Positions 49,594-58,541 of a stretch of 64,000 bases of DNA are shown one piece after another; the first letter of the stretch is position 1, and every line of letters begins with the position of its first letter. Position numbers and translations under genes: made by a program. This stretch comes from an uncultured Hyphomicrobiales bacterium (GTDB lineage: Bacteria > Pseudomonadota > Alphaproteobacteria > Rhizobiales > Devosiaceae): positions 1-64,000 of the forward strand of contig CAIMLX010000105.1 of NCBI GenBank assembly GCA_903842455.1, read 5' to 3'. The notes beneath the pieces were generated by a model. It ran no database searches. It worked only from the letters and a program-made list of their open reading frames with translations, and had not been told where the DNA came from.

Positions 49594-50304
49594 TCAGGCG
49601 AAGAACACCGTCACTCGACGGTTGATCGCGCCCTTCTTCTCGATCTTTCCCAGCTTCAGCGGCCCGATTTCGCGCGTGTTGGCGACGTGGGTGCCGCCAC
49701 AGGGCTGCAGGTCGATATCGCCGATGCGAACAAGCCGCACGCGGCCCTGGCCCATCGGCGGCTTGACGTTCATCGACTTAATGAGCCCCGGATTGGCCTC
49801 GAGCTCGGCGTCGGTGATCCATTCGGAGCTGACCGGATGGCCGGCCTCGACCAGCGCGTTCAGCTGCCGCTCAACCTCGGCCGGGTCCGGCGAGTCGGGC
49901 AGGTTGAAGTCGACGCGGCCCTTGTCCTCGCTGACCGAAGCGCCGGTGATGGGGTAGGGCAGGACCACCGACAGGAGATGCAGCGCCGTGTGGATGCGCA
50001 TCAGCTTGTGCCGACGCTCCCAGTCGAGCACCGCGGTCAGCGCCTCGCCGACTTCCGGTTGTGGCTGGTCCGTGGCGGGCAGATGCAGGATTGCCGTCTT
50101 GTCGCCATCAGGATGAACGGCACCTGCAATGGCGATGAACTGGCCATTGGCGCGCTCGAGACGGCCGGTGTCGCCCGGCTGCCCGCCCGAGGTGGCGTAA
50201 AAGATCGTCCGGTCGAGCACGATACCGCCTTCGGGCGTCACCGCCGTCACGGTAACCGGCAGCGTACGGGCGTAGGAATCCTCGCGAAAGACGAAGGCGC
50301 TCAC
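49594..50304 (-). CDS. Alanyl-tRNA editing protein (AlaX type, GTG start)
   Basis: A 236-residue free-standing editing-domain protein related to the AlaRS editing domain, which hydrolyses mischarged Ser- or Gly-tRNA(Ala). Zinc ligands His105 and His109 (HTALH) and Cys202 and His206 (CGGTH) are all present, and GGQPGDTG (about 40-47) matches the AlaX core. The GTG start overlaps the stop of the cysteine synthase gene by four bases (GTGA), so translation is coupled. Aminoacyl specificity cannot be told from sequence alone. Confidence 0.9.
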   Translation of the reverse strand: MSAFVFREDSYARTLPVTVTAVTPEGGIVLDRTIFYATSGGQPGDTGRLERANGQFIAIAGAVHPDGDKTAILHLPATDQPQPEVGEALTAVLDWERRHKLMRIHTALHLLSVVLPYPITGASVSEDKGRVDFNLPDSPDPAEVERQLNALVEAGHPVSSEWITDAELEANPGLIKSMNVKPPMGQGRVRLVRIGDIDLQPCGGTHVANTREIGPLKLGKIEKKGAINRRVTVFFA

Positions 50305-51353
50305 GCGACCAGTTCCGGCTCGACCACCGATTGCCAATCGACGCTGCCCGGCTCTGCGAGCCAGTGCGGGACGGGCAGGTCTTTGCTCCGCAGGAACTCC
50401 GGATTGTAGAGCTTGCTCTGGTAGCGGTTGCCGTAGTCGCAGAGAATGGTGACGATCGTCTTGCCCGGTCCGAGGTCGCGCGCCAGCCGCACTGCGCCCG
50501 CCACGTTGATGCCCGAAGAGCCGCCGAGGCACAGCCCCTCGTGCTCCAAGAGGTCGAAGACGTAGGGCAGGGCCTCGCCATCCGGGATCTGGTAGGCGCG
50601 ATCGACCTTGAGGTCCTGCAGGTTGGCGGTGATGCGCCCCTGGCCGATCCCCTCGGTGATCGAGTTGCCGGCGCTCTTGAGTTCGCCAGTCGTATAGTAG
50701 CTGTAAAGCGCCGCGCCCTCCGGGTCAGCCAGTGCGATCTGCACGCCGGGGTTGCGCGCCTTCAGCGCCGTCGACACGCCGGCCAGCGTGCCGCCCGAGC
50801 CGACTGCGCAGATGAAGCCATCGACCTTGCCGCCCGTCTGCTCCCAGATCTCCGGCCCCGTGCCCTCGATATGCGCCTGGCGGTTCGCCACGTTGTCGAA
50901 CTGGTTGGCCCAGATGGCGCCGCCCGGCAGCTCACGGTTCAGCTTTTCGGCGAGGCGGCCGGAAATCTTGATGTAGTTGTTGGGGTTCTTGTAGGGCTTG
51001 GCCGGCACCTGGATCAGGGTAGCGCCGAGCAGCGTCAGCGCATCCTTCTTCTCCTGGCTCTGCGTTTCGGGGATGACGATCACCGTTTTGTAGCCGAGCG
51101 CATTGGCCACCATCGCGAGCCCGATTCCGGTATTGCCTGCCGTGCCCTCGACGATGGTGCCCCCCGGCTGCAGCAGTCCGCGCCGCTCGGCGTCGCGAAT
51201 GATGTAGAGGGCAGCCCGGTCCTTCACCGACTGCCCGGGGTTCAGGAACTCCGCCTTGCCCCAGATATCGCAGCCCGTCGCGTCCGAAACGCGGTTGAGC
51301 CGGATGAGGGGTGTGTTGCCGATGGCGGAGATGACGTCGCGATGATTGGGCAT
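50301..51353 (-). CDS. cysK: Cysteine synthase
   Basis: A 350-residue fold-type II PLP enzyme that makes L-cysteine from O-acetylserine and sulfide. PLP lysine is Lys44 in GQSVKDRAA; the substrate loop GTAGNTGIG (about 72-80) and phosphate-binding GSGGTLAG (about 188-195) are intact. It is about 30 residues longer than E. coli CysK, like a CysK-related group common in Alphaproteobacteria. The ATG at 51353 (MPNHRDVISA) is chosen; the frame stays open upstream. It is the first gene of an operon with the alanyl-tRNA editing gene. Confidence 0.92.
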   Translation of the reverse strand: MPNHRDVISAIGNTPLIRLNRVSDATGCDIWGKAEFLNPGQSVKDRAALYIIRDAERRGLLQPGGTIVEGTAGNTGIGLAMVANALGYKTVIVIPETQSQEKKDALTLLGATLIQVPAKPYKNPNNYIKISGRLAEKLNRELPGGAIWANQFDNVANRQAHIEGTGPEIWEQTGGKVDGFICAVGSGGTLAGVSTALKARNPGVQIALADPEGAALYSYYTTGELKSAGNSITEGIGQGRITANLQDLKVDRAYQIPDGEALPYVFDLLEHEGLCLGGSSGINVAGAVRLARDLGPGKTIVTILCDYGNRYQSKLYNPEFLRSKDLPVPHWLAEPGSVDWQSVVEPELVA

Positions 51354-51880
51354 GGGGCCGGGGAGGGTGTTGCGGGGCCTAGAACCTAGGGTCGCTCGTC
51401 CCCGCTGCCAAGCGCCAAGGCGATGGACTGGGACGGTGTTTCGCGTCGGGGGTGGATTGAAGAAGAAGACTGTGCGGATGGGAGCCATAAGCGCAAAATT
51501 CGTACGCTCGCACTACCCCCTCCCTGGCTCTGCTACGGCATATCGGCCTGGCGCTACCTCCCCGCCAAGGGGAGGGCAATCGCCTATGATGACATCGGAC
51601 GCTGACCACCTCCCGCCCTTGCGGGGGAGGTAGCGGCGCTAGGAGCGACAGCGACGTAGCAGAGCTAGGTGGGGGGTATGACCGAGGGTCGGCCTGATGG
51701 TAACTCGGTTGAACCCCCTCCCTACCTCTCGCTAAGGCGCTGCCGCGCCTAAGCTTCGGTACCCTCCCCGCAAGGGGGAGGGTGGCCAGTGGCCTGAACC
51801 GAACTCCTTGCGGGAGAGGTAGCGACGCTTCGCGCTTCAGCGCCCAACAGAGCGTGGAGGGGGCTCGCTGCCGCTTACCG
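51354..51880. repeat. Cluster of dispersed palindromic repeats, copy D
   Basis: A 527-bp gene-free region between the cysK promoter and the photolyase stop. From about 51505 it is packed with repeat words: CTACCTCCCCGCCAAGGGGAGGG, CACCTCCCGCCCTTGCGGGGGAGG, CCCTCCCTACCTCTCGC, CCCTCCCCGCAAGGGGGAGG, CTTGCGGGAGAGGTAGCG and AGCGTGGAGGGGG. Each forms a short G/C-rich hairpin (CTCCCC-GCAA-GGGGAG type). I count at least five units in both orientations. It is the largest repeat block in the window and appears to be a mosaic of partial copies. No coding frame here is convincing. Confidence 0.65.
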
Positions 51881-53251
51881 CTACAGCGCCTTGAACGCAG
51901 CCAGCGCCCGCTCCCGCGTGAGCTTAAGATCCACGATCGGCTTGGGATAGCCCTTCACGCTACCGCCCTCCCACGGCTTGTGCACCCGGTCATCCGGCAG
52001 GTTGCGGACTTCCGGCACCCACTGCCGCACATAGTCGCCGGTCGGGTCGAAGCGCTCCCCCTGCGTTACCGGGTTGAAGATCCGGAAATACGGCGATGCA
52101 TCGAGGCCGGAGCCCGCGACCCACTGCCAGTTGCCGGGGTTGTTGGCCGCGTCGGCGTCGAGCAGCGTGTCCCAGAACCACTCCTCGCCCTTGTGCCAGT
52201 CGACCAGCAGGTTCTTGGCCAGCAGCGACGCCGTCAGCATCCGGACGCGGTTGTGCATCACGCCGGTCTCCCACAGCTCGCGCATGCCGGCGTCGATGAT
52301 GGGAATGCCGGTCATCCCGCTGGTCCAGGCGGCGAACGCCGCCGGGTCGTCGCGCCAGTCGAGATGACCGTACTTCTCCACCATCGCGACCTTCGAGATG
52401 TCCTCGCGGTGGTAGAGCTGGTGGTGGTTGAAGTCCCGCCAGGCGAGCTCGGACAGGAACTTGTCGATCGACCCGGCCTTCTCGGGCTCGGCATGCGCGA
52501 CCGCCATTGCCGTATGCCAGACCTGGCGCGCGCTGATCTCGCCGAGCGCGAGGTATGGCGAAAGCCGGGAGGTCGCCGGTTTGCGGGGCAGGTCGCGATC
52601 CGCCGGATAGCCCTCCACCAGTTCGTCTAGGAACGCGTCGAGGCGCTCGCCGGCGGCCGCTTCGCCGACGGTCCAGTGGGCGCCGAGCTTTCGCGCCCAC
52701 GCCGGTTCGCGATAGTCCCCATCCGCCTGGGCTGTGGGCTCGGCGTCGCGCCCGCGGGGTTTTGGCAGGGGGGCAGGGATGTCGCGCTGCTTCAGCGCCT
52801 GCCAGAAGGGGGTGTAGACCGAGTAGGGCTTGCCGGTCTTGGTGGCAATCTCGAACGGCTCGACCAGTACGTTGCCGGGGTGGCTGTGCGCCTCGATCCC
52901 ATCGCCTTTCAACCGCGCCTTGATGACTGCATCATGCTCGCGCTCGGCCGGGCCGTAGCGCCGGTTCCACAGCACGGCCGCCGCACCCCGGGCCCGCTCC
53001 GGCACGATGGTCCCGCTCTCGCCTTCGAGGACGTGCAGCGTGACCCCAATGCGCTTCAGATCGTGCGCCAGCGCGTTGAGGCTCTGGTGCAGCCACCACC
53101 GCGACGCCGCGCCGCGCGGACGCAGACCGCGATCCGTTTCGTGCACGTAGAGCGCCTCGACCGTGCCGCCGGCCGCCATCGCGGCCTGCAGTGCCGGGTT
53201 GTCGCCGAGCCGCAGGTCGTTCCTCAGCCAGAGCAGCACCTTTTTGGCCAT
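51881..53251 (-). CDS. phrB: Deoxyribodipyrimidine photolyase
   Basis: A 456-residue class I photolyase/cryptochrome-family flavoprotein that repairs UV cyclobutane pyrimidine dimers using light. The N-terminal alpha/beta domain (1-130) starts MAKKVLLWLRNDLRLGDNPAL; the C-terminal FAD domain has TSRLSPYLALGEISARQVWH, ELAWRDFNHHQLYH, the MTGIPIIDAGMRELW segment and WVAGSGLDASPYFRIFNP, the strongest family signature. The DNA-binding Trp triad positions appear intact. It is divergent from cysD over about 195 bp. Confidence 0.94.
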   Translation of the reverse strand: MAKKVLLWLRNDLRLGDNPALQAAMAAGGTVEALYVHETDRGLRPRGAASRWWLHQSLNALAHDLKRIGVTLHVLEGESGTIVPERARGAAAVLWNRRYGPAEREHDAVIKARLKGDGIEAHSHPGNVLVEPFEIATKTGKPYSVYTPFWQALKQRDIPAPLPKPRGRDAEPTAQADGDYREPAWARKLGAHWTVGEAAAGERLDAFLDELVEGYPADRDLPRKPATSRLSPYLALGEISARQVWHTAMAVAHAEPEKAGSIDKFLSELAWRDFNHHQLYHREDISKVAMVEKYGHLDWRDDPAAFAAWTSGMTGIPIIDAGMRELWETGVMHNRVRMLTASLLAKNLLVDWHKGEEWFWDTLLDADAANNPGNWQWVAGSGLDASPYFRIFNPVTQGERFDPTGDYVRQWVPEVRNLPDDRVHKPWEGGSVKGYPKPIVDLKLTRERALAAFKAL

Positions 53252-53446
53252 GAAATAGATTTTCCTTTGCTGCCGCTTCCCGGCCTACTCGTTCTTGTTC
53301 CGGAGGAGACGAAAAAAGCTCCGTCCCCACCGCAGCAGATACGCGCAAACCGGCGCGATAGTTTGCATTCCGGGGCCGGTCCCTTACCTTGCCGCACCAC
53401 ATGTCGAGCGCGTATGTGACAGCCTCGTTGCAGCAACGGTAGTCAA

Positions 53447-54364
53447 ATGTCCCAGTCCAGCCGGCGCACCCTAAGCCATCTCCACGCGCTGGAGAGCGAA
53501 TCCATCGAGATCTTCCGCGAGGTCGCGGCCAGCTTCGAGCGGCCGGTGATGATGTATTCGATCGGCAAGGACAGCTCGGTGCTGCTCCATCTGGCCCGCA
53601 AGGCGTTCTTTCCCTCCCGCGTGCCCTTCCCGGTCCTCCACATCGACACGAAGTGGAAGTTCCGCGAGATGATCGCGTTTCGCGACCGCATGGCGCGCGA
53701 GCACGATCTCGACCTGCTGGTGCACACCAATCCCGACGGGCTCGCAGCCGGGATCAACCCGTTCGACCACGGCTCGGCTGTCCACACCGACGTCATGAAG
53801 ACCCAGGCGCTGCGCCAGGCGCTGAATGCCGGCAAGTACGACGCCGCCATCGGTGGCGCGCGCCGCGACGAGGAGAAGAGCCGCGCCAAGGAGCGCATCT
53901 TCTCGCACCGCAACGCCCAGCACGCCTGGGACCCCAAGAACCAGCGTCCCGAACTCTGGCGCATCTTCAACACCCGGTTGGCGCCGGGCGAGAGCATGCG
54001 GGTGTTCCCGATCTCGAACTGGACCGAACTCGACGTGTGGACCTATATCTACGCCGAGGGCATCCCGATCCCCGACCTGTACTTTGCCCGCAAGCGCCCG
54101 GTGGTCGAGCGTTCCGGCACGTTGATCATGGTCGACGACGAGCGCTTCCGCTTCAACCCCGGCGAGACGGCGCGCGAGGAGATGATCCGCTTCCGCACGC
54201 TCGGCTGCTACCCGCTCTCCGGCGGCATCCGTTCCGACGCGGCCGACCTGCCGTCGATCATCATGGAAATGCAGGCCTCCCGCACCTCCGAGCGCGAGGG
54301 CCGCCTCATCGATTCCGACAGCGTCGGCTCGATGGAAAAGAAGAAGCAGGAGGGCTATTTCTGA
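53447..54364 (+). CDS. cysD: Sulfate adenylyltransferase subunit 2
   Basis: The small ATP sulfurylase subunit (305 residues), which forms adenosine phosphosulfate from sulfate and ATP with CysN. The PP-loop motif SIGKDSS is at 38-44 and the family segments [16 protein letters not shown] and [15 protein letters not shown] follow. The TGA shares a base with the cysNC ATG. A GTAGTCAA run precedes the ATG, without a strong ribosome-binding site. CysE and CysK elsewhere in the window use the reduced sulfur this pathway supplies. Confidence 0.96.
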   Translation: MSQSSRRTLSHLHALESESIEIFREVAASFERPVMMYSIGKDSSVLLHLARKAFFPSRVPFPVLHIDTKWKFREMIAFRDRMAREHDLDLLVHTNPDGLAAGINPFDHGSAVHTDVMKTQALRQALNAGKYDAAIGGARRDEEKSRAKERIFSHRNAQHAWDPKNQRPELWRIFNTRLAPGESMRVFPISNWTELDVWTYIYAEGIPIPDLYFARKRPVVERSGTLIMVDDERFRFNPGETAREEMIRFRTLGCYPLSGGIRSDAADLPSIIMEMQASRTSEREGRLIDSDSVGSMEKKKQEGYF

Positions 54365-56289
54365 TGTCGGCCATCGCAACGCAATCAGCCCTATCCGCGA
54401 CCGCCGAATCGGCGCTCGAAACCTGGCTCGCCGAACAGACCGGCAAGAGCCTGCTGCGTTTCCTCACCTGCGGCTCCGTCGATGATGGCAAGTCGACGCT
54501 GATCGGCCGGCTGCTCTACGACAGCCAGCTGATCCTCGACGACCAGTTGGCTTCGCTCCGCAAGGAAAGCCGCAACCGGCATGTCGGCGACGAGGGCATC
54601 GACTTCTCGCTGCTCGTCGACGGGCTGGCCGCCGAGCGCGAGCAGGGCATCACCATCGACGTTGCGTACCGGTTCTTCTCGACCGACAAGCGCAAGTTCA
54701 TCGTCGCCGACACCCCCGGCCACGAGCAGTACACCCGCAACATGGCCACCGGCGCCAGCAATGCCGACCTCGCCATCGTGCTGATCGATGCCCGCAAGGG
54801 CGTGCTGACGCAGACCCGGCGCCACAGCTTCATCCTCAGCTTGATCGGCGTGAAGCACGTGGTGCTGGCCATCAACAAGATCGACCTCGTCGGTTATAGC
54901 GCCGACACCTTCGCGACGATCGAGGCCGAGTATCGTGCCTTCGCCAGGGACCTGGGCTTCGAGACGCTGGTGGCGATTCCCGTGTCGGCGCTGCGCGGCG
55001 ACAACATGCTGACGCCCAGCCCGCAGATGCCGTGGTACACCGGCCCGCAACTGGTGCCGTACCTCGAGACGATCGAAGTGGCGACCGACCGGACGCAAAA
55101 GCCGCTGCGCTTCCCGGTCCAGTGGGTAAACCGCCCGAACCTCGATTTCCGCGGCTTCTCGGGCACCGTCGCCTCCGGCACCGTGAAGGTCGGCGACGAC
55201 CTGCTGGTCGCGGCGTCACGCAAGCCCGCCAAAGTCGCTCGCATCGTCACCATGGCTGGCGATATCGATGAGGCCATCGCGGGCGAGGCGGTCACCATCA
55301 CGCTCGACCGCGAGGTCGATATCTCGCGCGGCGACGTGCTGGCGCATCCGGGTGAGGTCCCCGAATTCTCCAACCAGTTCCAGGCGCGGTTGGTGTGGAT
55401 GAACGAGGAGCAGGCGATGCCCGGCCGCTCCTATCTGCTGAAGCTCGGCAGCCAGGTCGTGCCGGCCTCGATCACCGGGCTGAAATTCCGCACCAACGTC
55501 AATACGCTCGAGCAGAGCGTGGCCAAGACGCTGGAAATGAACGAAGTCGGCACCGTCACCATCGCCACCGACAAGCCGATCGCCTTCGACAGCTACGGCA
55601 CCAATGCGCTGACCGGCAGCTTCATCCTCATCGACCGCATCTCCAACGCCACGCTGGGCGCTGGCGTCATCGAGTTCGGCCTGCGCCGCGCGCAGAACCT
55701 CAGCTACCAGAGTTTCGACGTGAACCGGAAGGTTCGCGCCGATCTCAAGGGCCAGACCGCGCAGATCGTCTGGTTCACCGGCCTCTCGGGCTCCGGCAAG
55801 TCGACGGTCGCCAACCTCGTCGAGAAGCGGCTGACCGCCGATGGCCGGCACGCCTACATCCTCGATGGCGACAACGTGCGGCACGGCCTCAACAAGGATC
55901 TCGGGTTTACCGACGCCGACCGCGTCGAGAACGTCCGTCGCGTCGCCGAGGTAGCGCGGCTGATGGCCGATGCCGGGCTGATCGTGCTCGTCAGCTTCAT
56001 CTCGCCCTTCGCCAACGAACGGCGGCTGGCACGCGAAGTGGCCGGCGACATCCGGTTCACCGAAGTCTTCGTGAACACCCCGCTCGAGGTCTGCGAGGCC
56101 CGCGATCCGAAGGGCCTCTACGCCAAGGCCCGCCGCGGCGAGATCAGCAATTTCACCGGCATATCAAGCCCCTACGAGGCACCGCAGACTCCCGACGTGA
56201 CCCTGCATGGCGGCCTGCACGACCCCGTCTACATGGCCGACGAACTCTACGCCCGCATCTTCGATTTCGGTGCGAGCTACTCCATCTGA
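54364..56289 (+). CDS. cysNC: Bifunctional sulfate adenylyltransferase subunit 1 / adenylylsulfate kinase
   Basis: A 641-residue fusion. The N-terminal GTPase (CysN, about 25-450) has GSVDDGKST (about 36-44), [11 protein letters not shown] and NKIDLVG and drives ATP sulfurylase. The C-terminal kinase (CysC, about 465-640) has Walker [10 protein letters not shown] (about 476-484), [15 protein letters not shown] and the [18 protein letters not shown] lid and makes PAPS. The CysN-C fusion, equivalent to rhizobial NodQ, is typical of this order; here the cysD-cysNC pair is a housekeeping sulfate-assimilation operon rather than a nod locus. A perfect 13-bp inverted repeat follows the stop. Confidence 0.96.
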   Translation: MSAIATQSALSATAESALETWLAEQTGKSLLRFLTCGSVDDGKSTLIGRLLYDSQLILDDQLASLRKESRNRHVGDEGIDFSLLVDGLAAEREQGITIDVAYRFFSTDKRKFIVADTPGHEQYTRNMATGASNADLAIVLIDARKGVLTQTRRHSFILSLIGVKHVVLAINKIDLVGYSADTFATIEAEYRAFARDLGFETLVAIPVSALRGDNMLTPSPQMPWYTGPQLVPYLETIEVATDRTQKPLRFPVQWVNRPNLDFRGFSGTVASGTVKVGDDLLVAASRKPAKVARIVTMAGDIDEAIAGEAVTITLDREVDISRGDVLAHPGEVPEFSNQFQARLVWMNEEQAMPGRSYLLKLGSQVVPASITGLKFRTNVNTLEQSVAKTLEMNEVGTVTIATDKPIAFDSYGTNALTGSFILIDRISNATLGAGVIEFGLRRAQNLSYQSFDVNRKVRADLKGQTAQIVWFTGLSGSGKSTVANLVEKRLTADGRHAYILDGDNVRHGLNKDLGFTDADRVENVRRVAEVARLMADAGLIVLVSFISPFANERRLAREVAGDIRFTEVFVNTPLEVCEARDPKGLYAKARRGEISNFTGISSPYEAPQTPDVTLHGGLHDPVYMADELYARIFDFGASYSI

Positions 56290-56296
56290 CGACATA

Positions 56297-56329
56297 GGCA
56301 AGCGACGGATCGATTGTCCGTCGCTTGCC
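56297..56329 (+). terminator. Perfect inverted repeat after cysNC
   Basis: GGCAAGCGACGGA, seven-base loop, TCCGTCGCTTGCC: 13 bp without a mismatch, starting seven bases after the stop. There is no T-run, so it may be a Rho-assisted terminator or 3'-end stabiliser. It also lies 38 bases before the next gene. Confidence 0.6.
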
Positions 56330-56366
56330 GCTCTGGCACCATGATTGGGCATCAGATGGTGTCGTC

Positions 56367-57896
56367 ATGCGCCGCATTATCTTCGTTTTGAGTCTGCTCC
56401 TCGCCCTTACGCCGCTCGCGGCGTCGGCCTCTTTCGACACGTCGCGGCAATGGTTCGACCGGCTGCCCGCCGAGCAGCGCAGCGAGATCCAGACCGGCCT
56501 GATTCTCCTCGGCCACTACGATTTCCTCGTCGACGGCCAGTTCGGCCGCGCCACGTTCGATGCCATCGCCGATTTCCAGAAGAGCCAGGGCGGCGAGGGC
56601 TCTGGCGTGCTCGGGGCGAGCCAACTGGTGGCGCTGCGCGTACTGGCCGACGAGACCAGCACACGCCTCGGCATGCGCCGCGTCAGCGACCGGGCAGCGC
56701 AGGTCTCGATCGTCATTCCGGCCAACCTGCTCACCCGCCGCAGTCCGACCGACCAGGGCACGTCCTATGTCAGTTCGGACGGCGAGATCAGCCTTCAGAC
56801 GATGTATGCGCCGCTGGCCGACCAGCCCTTCAGCGAACTCTACGACACCCTGGTTGCGCCGGATCCGGAGCGCATCGTCACCTACCGCAGCTACAGCGAC
56901 ACGCGGTTCGTGGTGTCGGGCATGATCGGCGAGTACGCGTTCTACACCATGTTCATCGCCACCCCCGAGGGGTCAGTCGGCTACTCGCTGGCCTGGGGCA
57001 AAAGCTACGCCGACGATGGGGCGATCAGCTCGATCTGGCTGGCGTCCAACTTCACGCCCCTCGCCAGGCTGCCCACCGACGAGGAGACGAAGTTCTCCGC
57101 CGCCCCCACCACCGCCCGCAGCGCCTTCGACCTGCCACCGGGCGACCCCGACGTCATTGCGCTTAGCGCCGAGATCACCAGCAGCACCCCGGCCGATCTC
57201 GACCGGGCACTGGAGGCCCGGCCGAATGCGCGCATCATGGTGCTGAACAGCCCGGGTGGCGCCGTCGAGAGTGCGCTGGTCGTTGCGCAGGAGGTCAGGC
57301 GCCGGGGCATGCGGACCTATGTGCCCGATGGCATGGGGTGCTACTCGGCCTGCGCCTACATCTTCTTTGCCGGCGACAACCGCATCGCCGAAGGGGAACT
57401 CGGCGTGCACCAGATCTCCCAGGATGTGGCCGACATCGTCATGACCCAGATGACGCTCGGAGACGTGCTCGATGCGCTCGACGAGTTCGGCGTCCAGCAT
57501 CAGGTGATTTCCTACATGCTGCGGACGCCGCCCGACGCCATGTACGTCTTCTCGCGCCTCGAACTGGGCGACCTCGGCATCAATCGCGGTGAGCCGATCC
57601 GGGTCGCGATGGCCGCTGACGAGGCACTCCCCGAACCCGAGCCCAGCCCGGCAGGAACAGGGGCCTTCGTCCACCTCGCGAGCCAGTCGAGCCGCGCCGA
57701 AGCCGACCGCTCGCTTGATTACGCGCAAGAGCGCTGGGGCAAGCTGTTCGGCGACGCCCGTCCCGAGGTTGATGCCGGCGAGGATGCGATCTTCCGCATC
57801 CGGGTACCGCTCGGCTCGCTCGAGCACGCCAACGCCGTCTGCGCCGCCATCAAGGCCGATGGCGGCGGCTGCTACGTGACGACGTTAGGCGTTTGA
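56367..57896 (+). CDS. Secreted protein: peptidoglycan-binding, ClpP-like and SPOR domains
   Basis: A 509-residue exported protein. A signal peptide (about 1-22) is followed by a peptidoglycan-binding-1-like helix bundle (about 36-95, with VDGQFGRATFDAIADFQ), an unassigned middle region (about 110-260), a ClpP/crotonase-fold protease-like domain (about 262-400) and a C-terminal SPOR domain (about 432-505, FVHLASQSSRAEAD ... GGCYVTTLGV). In the ClpP-like part LNSPGGAVESAL matches the oxyanion region, Ser327 in GCYSACAYIF the nucleophile and His348 in GVHQIS the base. SPOR domains bind denuded septal glycan, so action at the division site is plausible. The ATG at 56367 is preferred to one at 56325. 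Confidence 0.85.
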   Translation: MRRIIFVLSLLLALTPLAASASFDTSRQWFDRLPAEQRSEIQTGLILLGHYDFLVDGQFGRATFDAIADFQKSQGGEGSGVLGASQLVALRVLADETSTRLGMRRVSDRAAQVSIVIPANLLTRRSPTDQGTSYVSSDGEISLQTMYAPLADQPFSELYDTLVAPDPERIVTYRSYSDTRFVVSGMIGEYAFYTMFIATPEGSVGYSLAWGKSYADDGAISSIWLASNFTPLARLPTDEETKFSAAPTTARSAFDLPPGDPDVIALSAEITSSTPADLDRALEARPNARIMVLNSPGGAVESALVVAQEVRRRGMRTYVPDGMGCYSACAYIFFAGDNRIAEGELGVHQISQDVADIVMTQMTLGDVLDALDEFGVQHQVISYMLRTPPDAMYVFSRLELGDLGINRGEPIRVAMAADEALPEPEPSPAGTGAFVHLASQSSRAEADRSLDYAQERWGKLFGDARPEVDAGEDAIFRIRVPLGSLEHANAVCAAIKADGGGCYVTTLGV

Positions 57897-57924
57897 TCTG
57901 ACCGTCCCTGGCGGGGGCAGAAGT

Positions 57925-57946
57925 GCTGGCGGACTGCTCCGCCAGC
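57925..57946. terminator. Hairpin between converging genes
   Basis: GCTGGCGGA, loop CTGC, TCCGCCAGC: a perfect 9-bp stem in the gap between stops at 57896 and 57978. No T-run on either side, so a shared weak terminator at best. Confidence 0.5.
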
Positions 57947-57977
57947 GTCGCTTCGGCTAGCGGCCATAACTCGGATA

Positions 57978-58304
57978 TCAGTACTCGCCACCATCCTCGA
58001 CGAGCAGGGAGTAGCCCTCGGACGGCCACTCGTAGCAGTGGTCCTCGCGCTTCTTGGGACCCGAGCCGGTGACGCCGAGCGACTGCATCTCGAAGACCAC
58101 CGGGCCCTTGCCGCAATCCGGGTCGGCCCGGAACGACGCCAGGTCACCCTTCAGCAGGTAGGTCTTGCACTTGATGAACTCGGCGATTTCGTCCGCCTGG
58201 CGGTCGGAGAACCCGAACGCGGCGACGGGGGACGAGACAACCGAACAGGACAGTATGGCAAATGCCGCAGCACCCGCCAGCCGCAGCGCGACTGAGTTAC
58301 GCAT
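57978..58304 (-). CDS. Small exported protein of unknown function
   Basis: A 108-residue precursor with a signal peptide (about 1-30, RLAGAAAFAILSCSVVSSPVAA) and a mature part of about 78 residues with three cysteines (in EFIKCKTYL, DPDCGKG and DHCYEWP). DADPDCGKGPVVFEMQSLGV-like text and Trp/Tyr-rich ends suggest a small folded periplasmic domain, perhaps disulfide-bonded. I do not recognise a family. GGAG eight bases before the ATG at 58304 favours it over an upstream TTG. It lies downstream of the cyd genes on the same strand, with about 130 bp between. Confidence 0.7.
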   Translation of the reverse strand: MRNSVALRLAGAAAFAILSCSVVSSPVAAFGFSDRQADEIAEFIKCKTYLLKGDLASFRADPDCGKGPVVFEMQSLGVTGSGPKKREDHCYEWPSEGYSLLVEDGGEY

Positions 58305-58433
58305 GATCCACTCCAACTAACGCTGACGCCTCAGGGGCGCCCATGGTGTCGATCCGCCGCAACTCGGATTAGGTTAGCAAATCACTAACGTCGATGTTCT
58401 GCAATGCTCCGGACATTCGACTTCGAGCTGGGG

Positions 58434-58541
58434 TTAATTTCCCAGCATCAACTTGATGCCGAAGCCCACGACCGTTACCGCCAATACGCCTGCTGCCCAC
58501 AGGCCGACGAACCACAGCATCCGCGACCGAACCCCGGCCAT
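58434..58541 (-). CDS. DUF2474-type small bd-oxidase-associated membrane protein
   Basis: A 35-residue protein: a short basic N-terminus (MAGVRSRM), one membrane helix (LWFVGLWAAGVLAVTVVGFG) and a short IKLMLGN tail. Its ATG shares one base with the cydB stop (TGATG). Size, single helix, basic start and position directly after cydB match DUF2474, small proteins encoded at the end of cio/cyd operons and analogous to CydX of the E. coli bd oxidase. It is easily missed because of its length. If cydA is really broken, this peptide may be made without its complex. Confidence 0.85.
   Translation of the reverse strand: MAGVRSRMLWFVGLWAAGVLAVTVVGFGIKLMLGN

Noticed and set aside
51354-51880. Possible CRISPR array
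   Set aside because: Repeat units are palindromic, variable in spacing and orientation, and lack regular unique spacers; no cas genes in the window.
54364-56289. cysNC as a nodulation nodQ gene
   Set aside because: It pairs with cysD in an ordinary sulfate-assimilation operon and no nod genes are present.
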